Assembly: GCA_963761005.1 (NCBI GenBank)
Contig: CAVXFK010000027.1
Coordinates: forward strand, 186,001 to 250,000
DNA from: DASWJZ01 sp963761005
GTDB taxonomy: Bacteria > Pseudomonadota > Alphaproteobacteria > Rhizobiales > Afifellaceae
Length of the DNA stretch: 64,000 bases
Direction of reading: 5' to 3'
Made by a program: the position numbers and the translations under genes
Shown: positions 19,275 to 28,602 of the stretch, in pieces
Numbering within the stretch: the stretch's first letter is position 1
Layout: each line of letters begins with the position of its first letter
Notes under the pieces: generated by a model
What the model saw: only the letters and a program-made list of their open reading frames with translations
The model's database searches: none
Told to the model about the DNA's origin: nothing

Positions 19275-20513
19275 ATGGCAGCACCGAAACCGGAGTTTCT
19301 GGCGAAACTCGAAGCATGTGCCGATCAGGCACGCGATCTCCTCAACGCCGCCCATGCGGTGTTCGACCTCGGGACGCCGCACGTTGCCTATCCACTCGCC
19401 ATCGCCGCCGTCGAGGAGATCGGCAAGCGCAACCTGCTCGGCATCGGCGAGATGTCACGCGAGCTTGACCGAGACGCCGCCGCTACCTTCGGCAAGAAGA
19501 TCGACGACCACGAGCAGAAGCTCTTTTGGGCGCTGTTTGGGGGCGGCATGTTCCGGCACGACATCACCAAGGAGCGGTTCCAGGAGCTCCAGCGGATGGC
19601 GAAGTCCTTCCACGCGAAGCGCTTGGTCAGCATGTACGTCGATGACACGCCGGATGGTTTGAGCATCCCGGCGCAGTCGATCGACGCGGCCGAGGTCAAA
19701 GATATCCTGGGCCTCGCCGACGCCCTCGTCGGTATGGCCGAGGCCGAGAAGCCGCGCGACGACATTCCCGAGGAAGAACTCGAAAACCAGCGCTGGTTCA
19801 TGAACACATCGGAGGACCCAGAGCTCCGACGCTTCGTTTTCTCGAAGGAATCGATGGACAAGCTCGCCGAGCTCGACGACGTGGGCGCCTGGGTGAAGTG
19901 GATGCGGTCGAAGATCGACAAGTCCAAGGCTGCCGGCGCCGCCATCGTCAAGGCCGAGATCGAGCGCGGCAAGAACGCGCCCACCAAGGGCACCCGGCCG
20001 AAGTGGAAGGTGCGGTTCCGCATTCAGTCGGCCTCGCACTCGATCCGGCCGAAAGCGCTGACGGAATGGAACCGGGCGTTCGACATCGTCAAACTCACCG
20101 TTGTCACGCATCATGAAGCGGAGCGCCTGGAGGAAGTGCCCGAAGGCCTGCATCTCCATCGGTATGTGCACGTCACTTGCGGCGAGGTACGTGAGCCCGC
20201 TGACATACGCATCCATGGCGCCCGGATGCACCGTCTGGAGCGGCGCCGGCAGCGAGATGAACGCCAACTTCACGCGCTGCATGTCCTCGGGCTTGAGCGC
20301 CCGGTTCTCGCCCCAGTCAATCTTCCGCTCGGGCCGGTCTACCTTCACCTCCATGTCCTTGTTGTCCAAGTCCTCGATCTTCTCGAACCAGGTCGTCTGA
20401 TCCGGGGAGAAGTGCCACCAGAAGAAGCCGAAAGTGGCGACGTTGAGGGCAACCACGGCCTCGACGATGTTGAAATGCTCTTGATCGTTGAGCGACGCAC
20501 GCACGTCTTCTGA
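19275..20513 (+). CDS. AbiV-like abortive-infection protein with a foreign C-terminal tail
   Basis: Residues 1 to about 275 read as a normal protein. The segment LLNAAHAVFDLGTPHVAYPL followed by AIAAVEEIGKRNLL fits AbiV-family phage-defence proteins, which carry A..LA..A.EEIGK near the N-terminus. From about position 20100 the frame runs antisense through the leftward gene 20106-20783, and the remaining residues (HRYVHVTCGEV..., LERRRQRDERQ...) have no natural look. The true C-terminus seems lost at a rearrangement. AbiV proteins block phage development in lactococci. Function here is inferred only from the family resemblance, and the gene may be inactive. Confidence 0.5.
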   Translation: MAAPKPEFLAKLEACADQARDLLNAAHAVFDLGTPHVAYPLAIAAVEEIGKRNLLGIGEMSRELDRDAAATFGKKIDDHEQKLFWALFGGGMFRHDITKERFQELQRMAKSFHAKRLVSMYVDDTPDGLSIPAQSIDAAEVKDILGLADALVGMAEAEKPRDDIPEEELENQRWFMNTSEDPELRRFVFSKESMDKLAELDDVGAWVKWMRSKIDKSKAAGAAIVKAEIERGKNAPTKGTRPKWKVRFRIQSASHSIRPKALTEWNRAFDIVKLTVVTHHEAERLEEVPEGLHLHRYVHVTCGEVREPADIRIHGARMHRLERRRQRDERQLHALHVLGLERPVLAPVNLPLGPVYLHLHVLVVQVLDLLEPGRLIRGEVPPEEAESGDVEGNHGLDDVEMLLIVERRTHVF

Positions 20514-20783
20514 AAAGATACGTGTCGCATCGGTCGTCAAGATATCGATCGCGTAGGCACGCTTTGGATGAACTTGGTAGACAGGCTGATGAGCCAAATC
20601 GGCATCCAGAAGCGTGCTGAGTTTGCTAGCTAGCTCATAGATGCCGCCCTTCACATTTTCGAGCACGGTCTTTTGTTGTTCAGGCGGGGCGCCGAATACC
20701 TTTCCTGCTTCGGCGAGGATGCCCCAAATCACGGGACGACTCGCATCAAGAGCAAGCGGTGTCGCGTTAACGTCTCCCAGCAC
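20106..20783 (-). pseudogene. Hypothetical protein remnant, convergent with the AbiV-like gene
   Basis: From the GTG at 20783 about 226 residues look like real protein (VHPKRAYAIDILTTDATRIF; NIVEAVVALNVATFGFFWWH; AFISLPAPLQTVHPGAMDAY; FGHFLQALRFMMRD). After about 20106 the frame enters the antisense of the AbiV-like gene and stays open by chance. It also remains open upstream of 20783 (in-frame EETANGIKNLTDAWFHL), so the start is uncertain too. No family recognised. Both genes losing their C-termini at the same point indicates a rearrangement at about 20.1 kb. Confidence 0.4.
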
Positions 20784-21380
20784 GCTGAGATGAAACCAAG
20801 CGTCTGTCAGATTCTTGATTCCATTTGCGGTTTCCTCCAGCCCGCCAACCGGGGTCGGAGAAGCGGAACGCTGACCTAGTTGCCGTCGGAGTGGGCGTGC
20901 AGCGGGTCGACCCGCCGAAGGAGTCCCAGGTGGCCGCGGCGAGGGAGTGGGCGCTCGGCCTGATCGACGCGAACGCTGGGGGTGTCAAGTTCTCAACCGA
21001 GGTCCGCGCTGCCCTCCTTCTTCAGCCCTCGGACCCTCGACACTGCGTCCGGCACCGGCGCCAACGATCAGCAAGAACATGGTACACCGCGTGTTCTCGT
21101 TCAAAGTCTAGTCCGTCTCTGTCTCCTAGCCGCCGGTCTTCTTCGATTTCAACGAGTTAGTTCTGGAGGTGGCGGAGCTTCGCTGCCGGTCGCAACTAGG
21201 TCGCAACATCAGCCCAATTAATGGAGCGTCACGGCATCGACTTCGTCAACTTACGTCCGCGATGTGAGATGTTCCCTTTTAGAGGTCTATCTGAGCAGAC
21301 GGCGCGCTACTGGTCTTTGGTTCTTCAACTCCATACGATCAATGGTTTGGTCGCCTAGGCAGAGAGCCGACGCAAGAGAC
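20784..21380. other. Gene-poor stretch with a possible coding remnant
   Basis: About 600 bp. A plus-strand segment around 20868-21020 translates to ADLVAVGVGVQRVDPPKES and AAAREWALGLIDANAGGVKF, protein-like but without start, family or continuation, so perhaps a fragment of a lost gene. The direct-repeat pair GGTCGCAAC (21188-21207) lies near its right end. Nothing else is recognisable. Confidence 0.35.
21188..21207 (+). repeat. Paired direct repeat GGTCGCAAC, module boundary
   Basis: GGTCGCAAC at 21188-21196 and 21199-21207, 11-bp pitch. Related pairs lie at 29541-29560 and 36177-36195, on either side of the next two operons. The geometry matches the TGTCAGC pairs at the island ends. Confidence 0.5.
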
Positions 21381-22262
21381 TCAAACGGCACGCGGGTCCG
21401 GGGGGAGCAAAATCGAGAAATTAGGGAATTGCATCTCGCTTACGGGGCGCCTCAGGGCATCCTGCGATGCACGAAAAGTAACGGCGCCCCGCTTGATATG
21501 GGCGAACGCTTCCGCGACCTCATCAAGAATCCACGGCTGTACGACAGCGCGACCAAAGTGACTCACACAGACCATATGCAGGTTGACGCCCAGCATTTTC
21601 AGGCGCGTCACCGACTCAGTGAACTGGCCGAGGTCAGAATCCGGCAAATGCGCATAGATCGGTCCCGTATTGATCGTGTCGCCTGCAAACAAGATTCCGC
21701 CGGCGGCGTCCAGCAGGCAAATTGAATCGGGGGAGTGACCCGGCGTGTGAATGACCTTCAGCGCCCGGCCGCCGAGATCAATGCTCTCGCCCTCGCAGAC
21801 ACACGACTTCGCGTCGCTCGGGCCAATTCGCCAGTTCTCGTCCTTGAAATCGCTGGGCAGCGGGCGGGGATCGCTCGCATCGTCAATAAGGAAGAAGAAT
21901 CGCCGGTCCAGTTCGCGGTATCGGTCGGCGGATACGATCAGTTTGCGCGCATAGGCGAGATATGCGGTCAGCCGTTCCGGTGGCACGCCTTGCCGAAGCT
22001 TGGCAAGCCCAAGCTCGTGGATAGCCACGTCCACGAACTCGATGTTGCCCCCCACATGATCGAAATGGGCGTGCGTGTTGACGACCGAGACAGGCAGTCG
22101 GGTGAGCCCTTCTACTACCGGACGGATTGGAACAATCCCCAGTCCGGTGTCGATCAGCACCGCCCGCTCACGACCTTCCACCAGCCATGAATTCACATGG
22201 CCAGGCTCGGCGATCAGCCAAACTCCGGATGCCACCTTTTGGACGGCAAACCAAGGATGCAT
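21381..22262 (-). CDS. MBL-fold metallo-hydrolase
   Basis: Zinc-dependent hydrolase of the metallo-beta-lactamase superfamily, 293 aa. It shows the THAHFDHVGG motif (HxHxDH), HTPGHSPDSIC, FAGDTINTG and a late HFGR histidine, i.e. all metal ligands of a dinuclear site. The ATG at 22262 is chosen because GGGAGG lies just upstream and it avoids overlap with the divergent aminotransferase gene. Substrate unknown. Placement next to the guanidino/polyamine operon suggests a side activity such as hydrolysing a lactam, thioester or cyclic intermediate, but this is only inference. Confidence 0.8.
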   Translation of the reverse strand: MHPWFAVQKVASGVWLIAEPGHVNSWLVEGRERAVLIDTGLGIVPIRPVVEGLTRLPVSVVNTHAHFDHVGGNIEFVDVAIHELGLAKLRQGVPPERLTAYLAYARKLIVSADRYRELDRRFFFLIDDASDPRPLPSDFKDENWRIGPSDAKSCVCEGESIDLGGRALKVIHTPGHSPDSICLLDAAGGILFAGDTINTGPIYAHLPDSDLGQFTESVTRLKMLGVNLHMVCVSHFGRAVVQPWILDEVAEAFAHIKRGAVTFRASQDALRRPVSEMQFPNFSILLPPDPRAV

Positions 22263-22320
22263 TGCGGCCTCCCGACGCAGTGGGTTAGCATTCTGATAGC
22301 GCACGTCTAGGTCGACAGAG

Positions 22321-23517
22321 TTGCTTCTCAATTCGTTCCTCACTCTTACTGCGCCACCGCCGATTCCCGAGGCGAAGTCCTGGGCGAAGCGATATGACGG
22401 ATCGGCTGGGCCGCTAATCGATTTCTCTCAGGCGGTTCCCGGCTATCCTCCGCACCCGGCTCTATTGAAGCGGATGGGTGACGCAGCTGCGTCGCTCGAG
22501 GCGGCTGCCTACGGCGATATCGTCGGCGATGCGGATCTGCGATCCACCTACGCCGAGCATGTTTCGGCGTTCTACAAGGCCGACTTCCGCCCCGAAAACG
22601 TCGCGATCACCGGCGGCTGCAACCAGGCGTTCTTTGTTGCAATCCTGGCGCTTGCCAGGGCAGGTGAGGCGGTGTTGCTGCCGACCCCCTGGTATTTCAA
22701 TCACAAAATGGCGCTCGACATGCTCGGCATTGAGACGGTGCCGCTTTCCTGTCGCGCCGAGAACGGGTTCGTGCCGCGCGTCGAAGACGCCGAGTTCCTG
22801 ATCAGCGACCGCGTCCGCGCCATCGTCCTCGTCACGCCGAACAACCCGACGGGCGCCGTCTATCCGCCCGCGACGATTGAGGCGTTCGGGGCGCTCTGCG
22901 CCGAGCGAAATATCGCGCTGGTGCTCGACGAAACCTATCGCGACTTCATCGCCGGCGATGCGTCCCCGCACGACGCGTTCGCCGCGTCGGACTGGGAGCG
23001 GACCGTTATGCAGCTCTATAGCTTCTCCAAGGGGTATTGCATTCCGGGGCATCGCGCCGGCGCAATAGTTGCGGGTGCGGCGACACTCGGCGAGATCGCG
23101 AAGATCCTCGACACGCTGCAGATCTGCGCTCCACGTGTCCCGCAGCGGGCCCTGACATGGGCGATCCCCGGGTTGACAGATTGGCGCTCGGCGAATCGCG
23201 AGGAGATTAACCGCCGAGCCTCGGCGTTCAGGGAGACGATAGCGTCCCTCGACGGCTGGTCGATCGGCTCGATCGGCGCCTATTTTGCATACGTCTCGCA
23301 TCCTTTCGTCGGCGAAAGCGATGCGGAGTTTTGTGCTCGGCTCGCTGAGATGTGCGGCGTGCTTTGTCTTCCGGGATCCTATTTTGGCCCGGCGCAGGAG
23401 GGCTTTCTGCGCGTCGCATTCGCCAATATCGGCGTATCCGAGATCGCACAGATTCCATCCCGGCTTCTTCGAAGTCAACTTATGCCGGCACGGACGCCTT
23501 CCGTACGGCGCGCATAG
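22321..23517 (+). CDS. Class I/II PLP-dependent aminotransferase
   Basis: Fold-type I aminotransferase, 398 aa with a TTG start (no strong ribosome-binding site, so the start is uncertain). It contains ITGGCNQAFF, VTPNNPTGAVYPP, the PLP-pyridine Asp203 in VLDETYRDF and the Schiff-base Lys237 in SFSKGYCIPGHRAG. It precedes the ureohydrolase gene by 11 bp and opens the operon running to the nitrilase. A likely role is transamination of an amine or amino acid released from the transported compound. Exact donor and acceptor are not predictable. Confidence 0.85.
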   Translation: MLLNSFLTLTAPPPIPEAKSWAKRYDGSAGPLIDFSQAVPGYPPHPALLKRMGDAAASLEAAAYGDIVGDADLRSTYAEHVSAFYKADFRPENVAITGGCNQAFFVAILALARAGEAVLLPTPWYFNHKMALDMLGIETVPLSCRAENGFVPRVEDAEFLISDRVRAIVLVTPNNPTGAVYPPATIEAFGALCAERNIALVLDETYRDFIAGDASPHDAFAASDWERTVMQLYSFSKGYCIPGHRAGAIVAGAATLGEIAKILDTLQICAPRVPQRALTWAIPGLTDWRSANREEINRRASAFRETIASLDGWSIGSIGAYFAYVSHPFVGESDAEFCARLAEMCGVLCLPGSYFGPAQEGFLRVAFANIGVSEIAQIPSRLLRSQLMPARTPSVRRA

Positions 23518-23528
23518 AGGGTCTGCGA

Positions 23529-24597
23529 ATGGACTTCCAGGAGAACCTCAATCGACTGCGGGCCGAATATGGTGAGGCCGGCGGCGGCGAAGTGCGCGAT
23601 CCGAAGTTCCGCAAGGTTGCCGACAAGATATTCGATCCGAAGGGAACCCGTGTCGCGCCCTATGCCGGCATCCCGACCTTCCTTGCGGCGCCGGTCCGAT
23701 CGATCGATTGGAACGCGCCCGATTTCGGCGACCTCCAGGTCGCAGCGATCGGCATCCCGATGGACCTTGGCGTCACGAACCGCAACGGCTCGCGCTTTGG
23801 GCCGCGCGCGGTGCGCACGATTGAGCGAATTGGACCCTACAATCACGCCCTCGAATGCGCGCCGGTCTTCGATCTGAGACTGGCCGATATCGGCGACGTA
23901 CCGTTCCGCAGCCGCTTCAGCCTCGAAACCTCGCACGAGGATATCGAGCGTCACATCCGCCTGATCGTCGACGGCGGTGTGGTGCCGCTTTCGGTCGGCG
24001 GTGATCATTCGATGACGCTGCCCATCCTTAGGGCCGTCGGTCGCGACGGCGGGCGGCATGGACCGGTCGGGATGGTTCACATCGACGCCCACTGCGACAC
24101 GTCCGGGCCCTACGAGCAAACGAAATTCCATCACGGCGGGCCGTTCCGACAGGCGGTGCTCGATGGCGTTCTCGATCCGCGCCGCACCGTGCAGATCGGC
24201 ATCCGCGGCTCCGCCGAATATCTTTGGGAGTTCTCCTACGATTCCGGCATGACGGTGATCCACGCCGAGGAGATCGAGCGGCGGGGGCTCGAACTCGATC
24301 GTTGAGGCAGCGCGAAAGGTGGTTGGCAACGGCCCGACCTATCTGACGTTTGACATCGACAGCCTCGATCCTGCTTTCGCGCCAGGCACCGGAACCCCGG
24401 AGATCGGCGGTCTCACGACGCGCGAGGCGCAGGCCCTTCTGCGCGGGCTCAAGGGCGTCAATATTGTCGCAGGCGACGTAGTCGAGGTGGCTCCGCAATA
24501 TGATGCGACGACCAACACGGCCCAAGCGGGGGCGCAGATGCTCTTCGAGATTGCCAGTCTGATGGTGTTTAGCCCATCCACTGGCAGGCAGGAATAG
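23529..24597 (+). CDS. Agmatinase/guanidino-acid ureohydrolase, one frameshift
   Basis: Manganese-dependent ureohydrolase that releases urea from a guanidino compound, about 355 aa when joined. Metal-binding motifs are present: GGDHSMTLP, HIDAHCDT and FDIDSLDPAFAPGTGTPE. The frame breaks after RRGLELDR. Deleting one A at 24292-24293 gives GLDSIVEAARKVVGNG and continues to the natural end. The restored sequence reads GACTC (GANTC). Agmatinase, guanidinobutyrase and guanidinopropionase are all possible; the Pot-type transporter beside it makes agmatine or a related amine plausible. Confidence 0.85.
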
Positions 24598-24669
24598 TCC
24601 TCGCGGATTGCCTGAGGTTCGCAGACGTGGAATGAATTCGCCTTCGGGCGTGTGGTTTTGGAGGGGTAG

Positions 24670-25762
24670 ATGACGAATACTTCGAAATCGGGCCTGAGCC
24701 GGCGAACCGTGCTCAGCTATGGTGCAGCGGGCGCAGCAGCGCTAGCGTTGCCCAATATCGTCCGCGCGCAGGGCAAGAGCCTCAAGGTGGGCGCCTACGG
24801 CGGCTATTTCAAGAACTCCTTCGATAAGCACGTTTTTCCGGTCTTCACCAAGGAGACGGGGATCGCCGTCGAGTTCGATTGCCGAGCCAACCGGTGAGGC
24901 TTGGCTCGTGCAGCTGCAGCAGGCGGCGCAGGCGAATGTCGCGCCGGCCGATGTCTCGATGATGGCGCAAGTTCCGGTGCTGAAAGGGATGGAGGTCGAC
25001 CTGTGGGCGCCACTCGATCTCGCCAAGATGCCAAACACGGCGAACGTGAAACCGGAATTTGTCAACAAATATGCAGACGGCCGCGTCGCCGGCATCGGCG
25101 CCGTCACCTGGTACATCACACTTGTATCGAACACGAACGTCTATCCCACGGCACCGAACTCATGGGCGTTCCTTTGGGATCCTTCAAACGTGGATAAGCT
25201 AGGCCTCCTGGCGCTGGTGTCGAATTCCTTCCTGCTCGACATCACCGCCAAGACCTTCTTTGGCGGGCAGGGGATCCTCGACACCGAGGACGGCATCCTG
25301 AAAGTGCTGGACAAGATCGCCGCGCTGAAGCCGAACGTGAAGCTCTGGTATCGCGACGAAGCGCAGTTTGAGCAGGCGCTGAAGTCGGGCGAGATTCCGA
25401 TGGGGCAATACTACCATGACGTAACAGGGCTTGCGATCGCGGACGGTTTCCCTGTGCGCTCTACTTTCCCCAAGGAAGGCGGCATCAACGACGCTGGCTC
25501 GTGGGTCATCTCAAAGGCTTCGAGTAACATGGACGAAGCGCATGCCTTCATCGATTTCGCCTCGCGGCCGGACATTCAGGGAATCCTGTCGCGCAAGGTC
25601 GGCACCTCGCCAACCATCACGCGCGACAAGCTCGATCTGACCGACGCGGAATTTGCTGCTGTGTCTTCCGATATTCCGCCGATAATCCCACGCTACGACA
25701 TGTATCAGGCCAAGTCGGACTGGCTGAACGAGAAGTGGACCGAGTTGATCGTCGGGGGATGA
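24670..25762 (+). CDS. Pot-type ABC transporter periplasmic binding protein, one frameshift
   Basis: Spermidine/putrescine-type (PotD-like) binding protein of about 363 aa. The N-terminus has a Tat-like leader (SRRTVLSYGAAGAAALALP, ending near ...RAQ). The frame breaks after KETGIAVEFD. Removing one T from 24874-24875 gives AVESIAEPTGEAWLVQLQQA and continues to the stop. The restored site is GAGTC (GANTC). The C-terminal half has GINDAGSWVISKASSNMDEA typical of this family. It is followed by its ATPase and two permeases. Substrate presumably a polyamine or guanidino compound. Confidence 0.88.
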
Positions 25763-25783
25763 ACGGTCGAACGCCGGCTACGA

Positions 25784-25808
25784 GCCGCCTCCTCTTATGG
25801 GAGGCGGC
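25784..25808 (+). repeat. Intercistronic hairpin after the binding-protein gene
   Basis: Perfect 9-bp stem GCCGCCTCC / GGAGGCGGC with a 7-nt loop, no T-run. With the second hairpin at 25886 it probably stabilises the 5' mRNA or limits read-through, raising binding protein over permease. Confidence 0.6.
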
Positions 25809-25885
25809 GTTCGGTGCTGATGAGCGGCGAATGAGCGGCGTGCGGCTTCCAAGCGTGGACCCAACCCCTTCGCCAAGCGAACGGC

Positions 25886-25907
25886 GCCCTCTCCGAAGGG
25901 AGAGGGC
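25886..25907 (+). repeat. Second intercistronic hairpin (REP-like)
   Basis: Perfect 9-bp stem GCCCTCTCC / GGAGAGGGC around GAAG, 13 bp before the ATPase start. Short GC-rich palindromes of this kind are often dispersed repeats. Confidence 0.55.
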
Positions 25908-25920
25908 TAAGCCGGTATAG

Positions 25921-26949
25921 ATGTCCGGTCTCACTCTCGATCATCTGACGAAGCGTTTCGGACCTGTCGCGGCAGTCGACGATGTCAGCCTTTCGGTCGC
26001 GCACGGCACCTTCGTCTGCCTGTTAGGTCCGTCAGGCTGCGGGAAGACCACGCTTCTTCGGATGATCGCCGGATTGGAGGAGCCGTCGGAGGGACGCATC
26101 CTAATCGACGGCGCGGACATCGGCGGGCTCGACGTGCATCGGCGCGACTTCGGCATGGTGTTCCAATCGCTCGCTCTCTTCCCGCATCTAACGGTCGGCG
26201 AGAACATCGCCTATCCGCTTCGCATCCGCCGCGTCTCGAAGAGCGAGCAGAGAGCGCGCGTTGACGAGCTGCTTGAGTTGGTGCGACTGCCGGATCTAGC
26301 GGATCGACCAGTGTCGCGACTGTCCGGTGGGCAGCGGCAGCGGGTGGCGATTGCCCGTGCGCTTGCGCGCTCGCCGCGGCTTTTTCTGCTCGACGAGCCA
26401 CTTTCAGCGCTCGACGCGAAGCTGCGCGAGGCGATGCAGGTCGAGCTCCGACAGCTCCAACGCCGGCTCGGCATAACGACAATCGTCGTAACCCACGACC
26501 AGCGGGAGGCGATGACGATGGCTGACCTGATCGTGGTGATGGGGGAAGGCCGCATTCGGCAAGCCGGCACGCCGATCGAGATCTACCGAAAGCCCAGCGA
26601 CACGTTCGTCGCCGCCTTCATCGGCTCGACGAATATCCTCCCGGTGAGACACCAGGACGGCGGCGGAGCGGTGCCGGGCGGGATCATTCCGGGGCTCACG
26701 ATTCCCGTGGATGGCGCGGTCGTTTCGGTCAGGCCTGAGGACGTGCGGCTTGTCGATGCGGCGAGAGCGTCAATTCGCGGCCGCGTGACGTTCGTCCGCG
26801 ATCTCGGTGCGAGCGTCGAAGCCTATGTCGCCTGCGGCGATCGCGAGATCGTTGCGGTTGCGCCATCGCGCGAGCACCTCGATGTCCGTGAGAACGACGA
26901 AGTCGGCGTGCTGATTCGGCCGGAGAATTGCGTGGTCCTGAAGCCATGA
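25921..26949 (+). CDS. Pot-type ABC transporter ATPase
   Basis: Cytoplasmic ATPase of the polyamine-type importer, 342 aa. Walker A GPSGCGKTT, Q-loop VFQSLALFPHLT, signature LSGGQRQRVAIARAL, Walker B LFLLDEPLSALD and H-loop VVTHDQREA are complete. The C-terminal TOBE domain covers about residues 270-342. The start follows the hairpin pair. Its stop overlaps the first permease start by ATGA, so translation is coupled. Confidence 0.93.
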   Translation: MSGLTLDHLTKRFGPVAAVDDVSLSVAHGTFVCLLGPSGCGKTTLLRMIAGLEEPSEGRILIDGADIGGLDVHRRDFGMVFQSLALFPHLTVGENIAYPLRIRRVSKSEQRARVDELLELVRLPDLADRPVSRLSGGQRQRVAIARALARSPRLFLLDEPLSALDAKLREAMQVELRQLQRRLGITTIVVTHDQREAMTMADLIVVMGEGRIRQAGTPIEIYRKPSDTFVAAFIGSTNILPVRHQDGGGAVPGGIIPGLTIPVDGAVVSVRPEDVRLVDAARASIRGRVTFVRDLGASVEAYVACGDREIVAVAPSREHLDVRENDEVGVLIRPENCVVLKP

Positions 26950-27797
26950 AGCACCGGCGCTACAGTCTTGGCGACATCCTTCCCGCCCTCTTCCCGGCGC
27001 TGATGCTGACGGTGTTCTTTGTCGCGCCGTTCGGGATCATGCTCGCAGTGAGCTTCTTTCGGCGGATACAAGGGGCCTTCTATGAGCCCGCCTTCGTTCT
27101 CGACAACTACGCGCGCTTTCTGAGCGTCTTCTTCGCCGATCGGCTTCTGTTTTCGCTCGGTCTGGCGTCGCTCGTCGCATTCCTGTGCGTCGCATTGGGG
27201 CTGCCCTTCACCTACCAGCTCACGAAGCTGCCGCGCGGGCTACAGGTCGTCTGGCTGGTCAGTCTGCTTGCCATCCTTTCGCTCTCGGAGGTGATCATCG
27301 GCTTCGCCTGGTCGACGCTGCTTTCACGCACGGCCGGGATCACCAATCTCTTCGTCGCGCTCGGTCTGATGGATGAACCGATGTCACTGACGCCGAGCTT
27401 CGGTGCCGTGTTGATCGGCATGGTCTATCAGGCGTTTCCCTACACGGTTCTCGTGCTCTATCCCTCTGTCGCGCGGCTCGATCCGTCGCTCGTTGAGGCA
27501 GCGCGAACGCTCGGCGCTTCGCCGCTTCGCGCGTTCTTCAACCTTGTCGTGCCGGTGCTGCGAAACACGCTTCTCGCGACGCTCATCATGGTCTTCGTCT
27601 TTGCGCTCGGCTCGTACCTCCTTCCGCAGCTTCTCGGTCGTCCTCAGCACTGGACCCTTTCCGTGCTCATCACCGACCAGGCCATCTATCAGTCGAACAT
27701 GCCCTTTGCGGCGGCGATGGCGATCTTCCTGGTCCTTGTGAGCCTTGGGCTGGTCGGATCGGCGCTCGCCTTAAGGCAGCGGGAGGTCGCGGCGTGA
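26946..27797 (+). CDS. Pot-type ABC transporter permease 1
   Basis: Inner-membrane permease of 283 aa with about six hydrophobic segments. The EAA-type loop that contacts the ATPase is VEAARTLGASPLRAFFNLVVP. PotB-like by order. The start overlaps the ATPase stop; the stop overlaps the next permease by GTGA. Confidence 0.9.
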   Translation: MKHRRYSLGDILPALFPALMLTVFFVAPFGIMLAVSFFRRIQGAFYEPAFVLDNYARFLSVFFADRLLFSLGLASLVAFLCVALGLPFTYQLTKLPRGLQVVWLVSLLAILSLSEVIIGFAWSTLLSRTAGITNLFVALGLMDEPMSLTPSFGAVLIGMVYQAFPYTVLVLYPSVARLDPSLVEAARTLGASPLRAFFNLVVPVLRNTLLATLIMVFVFALGSYLLPQLLGRPQHWTLSVLITDQAIYQSNMPFAAAMAIFLVLVSLGLVGSALALRQREVAA

Positions 27798-28600
27798 GGC
27801 GCGTGGTTCATCTTGGGCGCTGGCTGCTTTTCGCCGCGGTGGCCCTATTCCTCGCGGCGCCCATCGTCGTCGTGGCCGGCGTCTCGGTGAACAGGCAGAA
27901 GACGCTGCAGTTTCCGCCGGTCGGTTTTTCGCTCGACTGGTATCGGCAGGTCGTGGCCGATGCCGGCTGGCGGAATGCGCTTCTCACATCGCTCACCATC
28001 GCTGTTTTCGCCGCGGTACTGTCGGTCCTGATCGCGTTTCCGCTCGTATGGTCTCAATGGAGCCGTTGGCGCGCCTGGGTGCGGATCGTTGAAGTGCTTG
28101 GGCTCATGCCGTTCATATTGCCGCCGGTCATCACGGCGCTCGGCTTCCTCTCGTTCTGGGCGACGATCGGCTTCTATGGCGCGCCGTGGACCGTCGTGAT
28201 CAGCCACGCGATCTTCTTTGTGACGCTGCCGCTCGTCACGCTGACGCTCGGCTTCGCATCGATCGACCGCGAGATCGTCGAGGCGGCGGCGACCATGGGA
28301 GCCGACGACCGCGTGATACTGACTACAATCGTGCTTCCGCTCGTCGGACCCTATATTCTCTCTGGCTACGCCTTCGCCTTCGTGCTCTCCCTCAACGAAT
28401 ATATCATCGCCTACATGGTTGCCGGCTTCACTATCGAGACGCTGCCGATCAAGATTTTCAACTCGCTCCGCTATGGCTACACGCCGACCATGGCGTCAGT
28501 GACTGTGGTCTTCGTGCTTTTCGCGGCGCTCATCTTTGGGCTCATCGCGCGCTTCGGCGACCTGCCGCGCCTCCTCGGGGCCTGGGCTTCGAGGACGTAA
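27794..28600 (+). CDS. Pot-type ABC transporter permease 2
   Basis: Second permease of the importer, 268 aa, six hydrophobic segments, PotC-like. The EAA loop is VEAAATMGADDRVILTTIVLP. The GTG start at 27794 overlaps the preceding stop. It ends 2 bp before the nitrilase-like gene. Confidence 0.9.
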   Translation: MRRVVHLGRWLLFAAVALFLAAPIVVVAGVSVNRQKTLQFPPVGFSLDWYRQVVADAGWRNALLTSLTIAVFAAVLSVLIAFPLVWSQWSRWRAWVRIVEVLGLMPFILPPVITALGFLSFWATIGFYGAPWTVVISHAIFFVTLPLVTLTLGFASIDREIVEAAATMGADDRVILTTIVLPLVGPYILSGYAFAFVLSLNEYIIAYMVAGFTIETLPIKIFNSLRYGYTPTMASVTVVFVLFAALIFGLIARFGDLPRLLGAWASRT

Positions 28601-28602
28601 CG

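Noticed and set aside
18451..19382. Leftward open frames with RIRTCDL, MPDSNQRPSHHE and WIRTSDPQ peptides
   Set aside because: These are antisense translations of tRNA 3' ends, a known annotation artefact, not proteins. They instead helped to locate the tRNA relics.
20104..20513. C-terminal 135 residues of the AbiV-like frame as a genuine domain
   Set aside because: They are antisense of the convergent gene and Arg/Leu/Glu-rich with no domain character.
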